From Branchiostoma belcheri (Eukaryota; Chordata; Leptocardii; Amphioxiformes; Branchiostomatidae): a DNA stretch of 64,000 nucleotides. The stretch spans positions 41,012-105,011 of the forward strand of contig NW_017803379.1 of NCBI RefSeq assembly GCF_001625305.1, in the 5' to 3' direction. Shown here piece after piece: positions 55,960-64,000 of this stretch (positions within the stretch are counted from its first letter, which is position 1; every line of letters starts with the position of its first letter). The position numbers and the translations under genes were made by a program. A model generated the notes under the pieces. It was not told the origin of the DNA. It made no database searches and saw only the letters and a program-made list of their open reading frames with translations.

Positions 55960-58019
55960 CTTTCTAGAAATGAAATTATCATTTTCCCATTTTTCTTTTC
56001 TATGGTGCAAAAAAGAAAGAGTACGCAGGGAGCGGGGTTTCCAATTTAGCAGCCGTTACAAATCCATAGGACTTGACATATGGTATTTGACCATGGCTAA
56101 GTTAATCTTGTTAGCCTTCTAAACTGATGCCTTGACCCATAGCAGCTTTCTGCTCAAAGCCGTTACTGAGTCGCAGTGTAGGAACTGGCCTTTTCTTCGG
56201 GTCAACATCAATTCATATTGTCGTGGTCGGCCATTCTTTACCCTTGGCTGCGTCAATACATTTTGACCTTGATGGAGGAGGAGGCATTTAAATCAATGTT
56301 CTTTTATTGAACCTCATTTTGCCACACTCCACGGTCAATTTCCGACCATATTCTTCTCCAAATGAATTATCTTCAGTTTGCGTCCACAAAGCCGACAATA
56401 GTTCAGTCATACACAGGAAAAGTTTGATACGAGGTGTGAAAATTTGTTATTAAGCTGTGCTTAACGTTTTTTTTGTGTGTGTGTATCCAGAATGAAAATT
56501 ATTCAGCATATTATGAACTTTTCATCCAAAACTTACATGTACATGTATATTAAGCAATATTCCTTGGTTGTATCCTGTGGATTACAGATACTACATTTAG
56601 ATATCTTAGACTATAACTTTACAATTGTTTTTAAAAAATGGTTCTCTTACTAATAGGGTGCCAGGCAGACTTATAAGAGTAGATGTTACACCATTTAAAA
56701 AAATACTCGTAATGGTTTCTTGTTAGGAAGCAATTAATTGGTCTTCGAACTCTGTAACATCAGTGTTTTTGTGTTCAAGGAAAATCAATTGCAATGAAGT
56801 GCATCCCCCATTTAGTACCCTTGAACTATCGGTAGACTGTCTCTGTAGATACTCTGTGAAAAATCCACTTGTCAAGTAGAGTCAATGGAGCAATTTCTTT
56901 TCTTTAGTCTGATCCTTCAGTTCAACAACAGGCCTGTTTCTAAACAGAGAAACATTACGACGGGAAAATCAGTTGTGCAGCCAAAATACATGTAATATTT
57001 CTTTGCCAGTTATCATATTTATTTATTGAAAAATGTGATGGTACATAACTTTGACCTTTGGCCAGCTAGGCTGATAGAGAAGGACAATAATATATTTACC
57101 AAAAATATATTATACATGTACATTAAACAGTTTCTTAATAAAAGTCACATAATGAAAACACAATTTACTTACCATACTAGTAAATGTAAAGTTGTTATAT
57201 GTCATTGTTTACATAACTCTATATATCATTAAAATGTGGTATATTAATGTGACATATGTTTTATCTTATTTTGCTAATTACTTGAAGATGTGTGAATCTT
57301 TTCCCCCATATGACCGATATTCTTTGATATTGTCATTGAGCAGATTAAATTGAATACCAATCTTTATGAAAATGTGTAATTGAGAAAATCTGTGACAATT
57401 TTTAATCCATAAAGTAGCTTTTAAACAGTTGGCTGCCCTATGAATCCCCTGCAAAACAGCTGCACTCTGCTAGAGGGCACTGTAGGTCTAGTTTTGCCTT
57501 GTATACAGTGGCATACATGTAGGTTATGTCCAACCTGAAAGAGGAGAGTAAAGTATCTGTATCCATCCATCCATCCATCCTGTTTTCCAAGAGTTCCAGA
57601 AAAGTTCCAATGCAATTTTGTTGTTTTGAATATGGTATCAAAAAGGATAAGCACTTTCCTGTCTCAAAGTGAATGAAATGAAGTTGGGGGATTATTCGTA
57701 ACAGATATCTGAATCTGATGTTCCAGAAACCTAAACATAGCTCAGTGAGAAGAATTGGTCTGTTCACCTTGCTCTGAGCAAGTTCATTTTAACATAGATA
57801 CTTATAAAGGTCACCTTGTATGTATGTGTCACTTCAATACAAGTGACTATGACCCTTACTCTTTCAAATGATAAAAAAAGTTGGAGAGGTTACTCCATTG
57901 GTACATGTATGAGTCACTTCAATACAAGTCACTGCAACCCTGAGCACCACACTAGTATGAAATTCAATGTATTTCCCTTCAGCGGTACAGATAACGTACT
58001 GTCGGATCAATAACAGACA
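55960..58019. other. non-coding stretch with minor repeats
   Basis: Contains a (tcca)n run at 57560-57580 and two copies of gtcacttcaatacaagt (near 57827 and 57913) inside a ~85-bp duplication. No exon was accepted. Confidence 0.4.
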
Positions 58020-58150
58020 TTGGCCTACTTCCAAACCCTTTCATGACCCGCTGCCCCATTCACGTGGAGCAATTCAAATTTGCCGACAACCCCCAGGCAC
58101 GACCGGGGAAATTCAATAGATCGTTAATCTGTTATAGGATCAGCCAACCA
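58020..58150. other. unique CpG-containing block, candidate regulatory element
   Basis: Non-repetitive sequence with tcacgtggagcaattc, gacccgctgcccc and agatcgttaatctg words in an AT-rich setting. No coding signal. Confidence 0.25.
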
Positions 58151-59074
58151 TAATGTTAATAACACCCTTATGTATGTGTATATCTGTACGGATGGAATTC
58201 ACTGGGCTGACAGAGTGAATTTAGATAAGAGTAGTTCTCTATGATCATTGCTGTTATTGGGTGTACTGTGAAGTTCCGAATGTCATTTGGAAGAGCATGC
58301 CTTCCTGATCTAAAATCTAGCTTAGTGTAACCAGTATAACTGATGTTTCTTTATCTTGAGCTGATGGAAACTTTTGCTATTCATTTGAAGGCAAGATGTC
58401 AAAGCAATCAGGTTTTCAGCACCAAGGAAAGAACCTTTTGTGTGTCTCTAAATCGTAGTGGAAAGAAGTGGCATTTCAAGTTCCAATCTCCGTCTATTTG
58501 TACATTTATTTTCAAACAATTGAATATCTAATCTTCACACTATGTATACATATGTGACACTCATTTTCCAAGTACTGTCAGTATGTACTTTGAAAATGAA
58601 TGTCTTAGAACTAGAACATACCACTTGTCTTGACATTTGATATTGAAAAATTGTGCCATCAAAATCGTAATTTGCACTCTGAGCCTCTCCATTCAACAAG
58701 TTTTTGAAACAGCGCAAACTTTTTGCTCAATGATGGTGTAAGTACGTCAAGTAGTAAACCCGTAAAAGTGATTGGCACCAAAGCATTTTGTCCCAACACC
58801 AACTCTGTAGGGCCTGGAACCACCTCCAGAAACGGTCAGCATATCACAAGTGAAATGTAAAATCAAAGCCTTGAAAACACGGTCCCTCAGGCTCTGAAAT
58901 CACTTAGTGGTCCCTGAAGTAGGGGGCGAGTGTAATGTTGTTAGGAAGATAAGAATGTCGGGTAAGGTACCCAGTGGGCATTTTCCTTTTCTCTTCTCAT
59001 CTCTCGTTCTTGTAATGGACTGATAAGGACGAGGCGCAGGCCGCAGCGCGTCAGAACTCAGGAAGCGGCTGTGA

Positions 59075-59300
59075 GAGGTGATGAGGCAGAGTCTTGGTTC
59101 GCCAGAGACTGTCTGAAATGTAGATGTGAAGGCGCCTTGATGCAGTTAATCCCAAACCAAAGAGCTGATCTTGCACCAGTCGTGACACGGACAGATGCTG
59201 AGTTTCCACTCACCAGAGACTGTCTGAAGTTTACATCTAAAGGTTTCTCAGTTCCAATAAGGCTTGCTAAAAGGCTCATGTTCCAGCAGTTGTGACAAAG
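59075..59300. repeat. two-copy tandem duplication, ~115 bp
   Basis: Both copies read gcagagt-like lead, cgccagagactgtctgaa or caccagagactgtctgaa, then gtagatgtgaaggc or tttacatctaaagg. They keep frames open on both strands, which probably explains the frames here. Confidence 0.65.
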
Positions 59301-59739
59301 GCCAGCTCTTTGTACAGTGTACACCTGTCAGGTTGAATGAACAAGGATGATTCCCTGTACAATGGTGGGTGACCCCAGTGTTCTAGCCAGCTTCCGTCAG
59401 TCTGTCATTGGATGGAATTTTGCAGCTCATGACGGACAAAAATTTTGCTTAATCTGTCATCTTTGACAGCCAAAAATCAGCGTGTAAGGATATGACAAAA
59501 AGCTATCATTAAACTCCCTAAGCCAAGTCTACCAGCAAAATTTTCCCCTAAAAATGCTGAAAATAGTATTTTGGAGCGTCAAGGTTTCAAAAATTTCACA
59601 GGAGAACATGCCCTGACTCTAGGATTGTTGTGTGATGCTTGAAAAATTGAGATGACAGAAAAAATTCCGGCTGGTTCGAACACTTGGGGACCCTAACTTT
59701 TTGTCCCATCCTCAGGACTTCTACTCTTTCACTGTTGCA

Positions 59740-59835
59740 AAAGTTGTATGATTGACAACAGCTGGGATTTGAACTCCTAACCTTCTGGTTCTGGAAGCTG
59801 TGTTTGTACCCACTGGACCGTGGGCTCTACAGGCA
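59740..59835 (-). mobile_element. tRNA-like SINE head, reversed
   Basis: Minus strand gives gagcccacggtccagtgggt and the B box ggagttcaaatcccagc, about 35 bp apart. The acceptor stem is not intact, so a functional tRNA is unlikely. Confidence 0.5.
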
Positions 59836-60882
59836 CAGCAGACATGCGTCTCTAATCTCCAGTCAGCACATGGCTCTCTGGTCTTTGAAAAATTATGTCT
59901 GAATTTGTAGCATGATACGAGGCAAATGGCAACGTGATCATTCACGGGGAGATGTGAAAAGTACAATGTGAAACTCATGGTTCCATGCATGAGTGGGTAA
60001 GGCATTTAAAAAGTGGCTAATCTGCATGTTCGTGAGACGTAAATGGTACCTTTACCCATGAGTGCATCCATACATTCGTGCAGCATCTGAAACATATACC
60101 TATGTTTAATGTCTTTATGCTTGAGCTCACCAACCATTTTAGCAGTTTTCAGAGTAAAACTGGAAGAGCTAAAATTAAAACCTGCCCATCCTTCATCTTT
60201 GAATGGTCTAATAACTGAGAACTTGAAAGATTAGAATGGCCCAAGGAGAGATTTATGTTCCAAATCCTAGCCAGTTTACAGCTTCTGGCTTTGGGTGTAA
60301 GAATAAGTAGGAATCTATATCAAAAATGATACTTACCCATAGATCATGAATAGCTATGAGTATAGATACCAAAAGAGGCTTGTTCCAATGAGACATTCTT
60401 AATACGTTGCTCTTTAAATCACAGTGCCCAGAAAACGTTGGTAGAAGATAGGAATCACATCTTAAACATGTACCAATCCCGCTTCCAGCATTCCAGGATG
60501 TCGTGGTAGCACAGCTGCACGATAAAGATTTCCCGTCGACTACGCTGTAAATATTAGCGCAGGAAATGTTCCAATCCCACTTTACAGGTGGCGATGTGTG
60601 TAGAGATAAGGTCCGCTGTATATCGTACAGTGGTCGGAGGAGATGGAGTAGTAAATGGGATGTGGTTTATGTCAGGTTAGGCCACATCTCACTGACACGA
60701 ACCTCTTTATGTGGTATAGCGATGGGCCGATAAGAAAGCTGTTGGATTCGTGTGAGCTGCAAAGTGTTTACTGTTGAATTATTTGGACAGCTCAGTGTAG
60801 ATAGCACTGATGTTGTCCAGGGGGTTATATGGTCCTTGGGCAGCTGATTTTATATTAAAAAAAAGAGCAGTAAAATCATTTT

Positions 60883-60928
60883 ATTACTGTGTGAAGGAGA
60901 TCAGTGACCTCTGATGGAGTGTTGTAAT
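60883..60928. repeat. 46-bp hairpin, copy 2 (decayed)
   Basis: attactgtgtgaaggag...ggagtgttgtaat aligns end to end with 45855-45900. The inner stem is broken by several substitutions. A related downstream body (caccccta.tttt, ggaacaggtc.tta) recurs at 46330-46400 and 62870-62945. Confidence 0.6.
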
Positions 60929-61887
60929 GAGTTGTGTCCGTACATTGTACATTCACAGCTGTAACTCACAATACCTTTGCTGCATTTGTATGTAGTTTTG
61001 AATGTTGTCTGCGAAATGATACACATTGTTTATTTTATACCATAGCAGTTTTTATAGGTCATGTACATGTACAATGTAGTATTTCAGACAACACCCCTAT
61101 TTTGATGGACTTGTGGAACAGGTCATTAATCTTGTCGGCTTTTGTGGGTGTGCGCGCTAATAGAGTTTTCTCCAAAATGTTTATCTACATGTTGTAATAT
61201 GTATAATTGTATGATCTCTCCTGGAAGAGTGGCGCTGAAAGGAGAGACAAAAACACCAATAAAAACCTGGTCCAATAAACATTGGCAGTTTTTATTCAAT
61301 TCTATTTTTGGCTTGTGACACTATCATGACTTACAGACCATTTCACTAAGTCCAACACAGTTTGAGTCTTCAGGCTTTGTTATAATTATCTTTTTCCAGT
61401 TAAGCATATTTTTTCAATCCTGAGAACCAACAAAGTGCATTAGCATTGCCTTACATTAAGTATCTTTTCCACTACTGCCCTTGTAGTAAAGATAGTTCTC
61501 AAAAACACACACACACATTTCTCACTCAATCAGCTATGCACATAATGATTGTATAAAAAAGTTGTTTTCTGTTATTTATCTGTTGATGAAGTTTTGAAGC
61601 CCCACAAAGTTCACATTACTGGGTATATTTTGTTTGTAAGCCTTTCTGTATTCACTGAGTGGAAATGCCAAAGTTAATGTTGTGCATTGATCACATCTAG
61701 ACTTCATTTCCTTCCAATTTAGTTACGGTTATGGCCTTTTTGCCCACATGAAAGATGGTAATCTGAAAGGTCACTCCATGTAAATTCTTCCTTCAAGACG
61801 GAGTAACCACTTCTACAATAAATTTCAGTCTGAGATTCCCGGGGTTAATGTTACTTGGGACCTTTTTAAGTTCAATTTTTTAGAATC

Positions 61888-61917
61888 TGTTTAAGACAAG
61901 ACAAGACAAGACAAGAA
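61888..61917. repeat. (ACAAG)n microsatellite
   Basis: Five to six perfect units; a (TTTG)n run follows at 62046-62085. Confidence 0.85.
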
Positions 61918-62346
61918 ATGGTTTTGTTTGTTTATTTGAGCCTTTGTATTGTATATTAGTCATAAAATACCCAAATCATCCTGCTGTCTACACTGGGTCT
62001 GTCAGTTTAGTCTTCACAATTAACTTCACGAAAAGCATACCAATTTGATTTGTTTGTTTGTATGTTTGTTTGTTTGTTTGTTTGCTTAAAGATCTGCTTA
62101 ACTGCAACATAATGACAACCAAGCTTGAGGAGCAGGTTTTTGCCCTGGCGTTCTCAGTTTCATATCAAAGTTTCCTCCTCCCTACATTTAGGATTTCCAC
62201 ATTTTTCACCTTGAAATGGAAGAGAACATAATATTGAGATTCTGAACAGCTATAGATTTTGGACTCATGACTTTCACGTTGCAGGTTTCATTGGGAAGTC
62301 CCATGGTTTCTTGAGTACCAACAACACACCCACAAGGGTAGCCAGN

Positions 62347-62386
62347 NNNNNNNNNNNNNNNNNNNNNNNNNNNNNNNNNNNNNNNN
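62347..62386. other. assembly gap (40 N)
   Basis: Unresolved bases. The frame crossing it is an artefact of the gap. Confidence 0.99.
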
Positions 62387-62699
62387 GTCAAATCGTTCCC
62401 TCAACACTCCTTGAGTTTCCCGTACTTGATGAGCACCTCCTTAGATAATACAAGAAGGATGCAAGAGAGAAGATGACAGAGATTTGATCCCTTCAGCATG
62501 CAGCACGCATCTATTCAGAATCCACTTTGAGGGATGCTGAAAGATGATTCTCTCCAGAGGGTTACTGTCATGTTGGAGGTAACCCCATTAAGCTGTCTAT
62601 GAAGTGGTGCATTATACAGCTGTCTGGTAGGAACCCTTCGCCCCTGGCTATAGTCGCATTTGCCGCCTGGTGGAACATTGAGCGGAGCTTGTATGACAA

Positions 62700-63330
62700 G
62701 CAGCCTGTATCGATGATTGTGGCTGCTCCTCTGAAGAGTGCCTTCAGTGCTGCTCTTCTCAAGTGTAACGTGAAAAGCGCATCCAGTAATCCAAGTTTGC
62801 CTGCATGTATTACAATTTGAGGAGGTAAATATTGTATCGGATGTTTGTGGCTGACAGACATTGTTCATTTTACACCATAGCAGTTTTACATGTCATGTAG
62901 TATTTCAGAATATTGATAGAGTTGTTGAACAGGTCGTTAAACAAAACACCGATAAACAGCTGGTCCAATAAACTTTAGAGTGCAAATGTTTGTGGCTGGT
63001 CCTTTGAATAGTTCCTTTAGTGCTGCTATACTCAAGTTTAATGCATAATGCACATCCAATTAAGTTTTTCACAACAAATAACTAACAGTTATATATTTAA
63101 ATAACTATATTGGGGCTACTTCGTTTGAAGAGCACTTGCAGAGTAGCCATGCTCCAGTTTAACATGAAAAGTGCAAACTTCTTACACTCATGTGTGATAG
63201 TGCGTTACAACTTCAAGTAGATGTTTTAAATATGGCCTTCACTGCTCAAAGGGAAAGCAAAAAGCACTTCCAATAACCCACGGATCATTTTTCATAACTG
63301 TGTTACAATAATTTTGCCAGAGAATTTTCT
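62700..63330. repeat. diverged tandem array, ~100-270-bp spacing
   Basis: Blocks of the form gtggctgctcctctgaagag, tgctgctcttctcaagt.taa, tgaaaagcgcatccaa and ttacaa recur near 62720, 62997, 63114 and 63232. The overlapping frames on both strands at 62568-62868 lie in the best-preserved unit, so they are probably not genes. Confidence 0.5.
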
Positions 63331-64000
63331 ACGTTTATACCACCAGGCCAAGCACTATGTATTAGAACTTGAGCAATTCAACTTGTAACATACTAATATT
63401 TAGTTTAGAATGTTGAAGAAGGTTATGGAGTGAAGTAATTGAATCAAAATTTGTCTATATTATACAAAAGTTAAACTCAGTTACGATTTACGAATACCCA
63501 GCAACTTGGGTGAGCTGTCATGCTAAGACAGAATGCCAGTCACTTCAGTTAAGTCCACCTTGATCCTTTTAATGTACTCACGGACTGTTTAAAAAAAAGT
63601 TTAAACCATCAGATGTTGATCTTTAGAAGAGAGCAGGCTAGCCCAGGGCCCTGATAACAAGTCTACGGTGAACGTCAAAATGAAAAATCCATGTAATGAT
63701 CAGATATGAGTCCTGTAAATGTACAGGCCATCCACTACTATACAACCATCATACTGTATAAAGTAAAGATCTTACAACAGCATTGAAAGCCCAGTTTCAT
63801 CCTTTCATGGTTTTTCCGATGCAAACAGGATGCCAGAAAGAAAAGATGAATAAGCGGCTGCAATCTTGTTAACATCTAGAAAGCAGTTTCATATTGTGGA
63901 GCTTAGTCTGTATCATCTACAAAGCCTGCCTCCAGGACTGTGCAACAGCATGTATTACATGATAGGCTATGATTTATGATAATCTGCAGCTATGTGTATG

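Noticed and set aside
57438-57767. 109-codon minus-strand frame
   Set aside because: Includes a translated (tcca)n run; no exon borders or family signal.
60240-60665. Stop-free minus-strand stretch with several Cys residues
   Set aside because: It has no start, no convincing splice sites and lies in AT-rich DNA with no paralogue. Most likely a chance open frame.
62206-62391. Minus-strand frame across the N run
   Set aside because: Translation through unknown bases; no evidence of coding.

Overview
The window looks like animal nuclear DNA, most likely from a lancelet (Branchiostoma). The signs are intron-rich genes with GT-AG splice sites, a dense mix of short inverted-repeat elements, tRNA-derived SINEs and diverged minisatellites, and countless short tacatgtaca-type words. 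The two genes recognised are chordate-like, one of them a ciliary/centrosomal coiled-coil protein. The species is inferred, not proven. All homology calls come from memory of protein families; no search was run.

Layout. 1-853: the 3' end of a tyrosine-recombinase retrotransposon of Ngaro/DIRS type, with two identical 79-bp terminal repeats. 3383-23369 (minus): a complete 16-exon CCDC138 orthologue (660 codons), whose introns carry SINEs, MITEs and tandem repeats. 23370-23670: a compact divergent promoter. 23671-27508 (plus): nine exons of NAXD (CARKD), the ATP-dependent NAD(P)H-hydrate dehydratase; its last exon was not found. 27.5-35 kb: gene-poor, with several MITE or fold-back elements and one CpG-rich promoter-like patch with a possible first exon near 30.7 kb.

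35-46 kb is the most unusual part. It is a minus-strand, internally duplicated locus with two predicted genes of unrecognised family: a 106-codon product at 35169-36622, and a 349-codon secreted-looking product at 39984-43764 with a signal peptide, a short imperfect collagen-like segment and a hexapeptide-repeat tail. Three paralogous core promoters (near 37.0, 38.1 and 43.8 kb) share a TATA box, a CCAAT box about 40 bp upstream of it, and a kappaB-like decamer about 105 bp upstream of it. Around them are three arrays of a 17-bp repeat whose core is the classical kappaB decamer GGGACTTTCC on the minus strand; the largest has ten exact copies in strict 17-bp register. This suggests a small NF-kappaB-controlled gene cluster. 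The motifs are seen directly; the regulation is inference.

46-64 kb: mostly non-coding. It holds a CpG-rich promoter-like patch (46.4-47.2 kb), minisatellites, repeated hairpin elements, SINEs, several unique CpG-containing islands that could be conserved enhancers, two orphan exon candidates, and a 40-N assembly gap at 62347.
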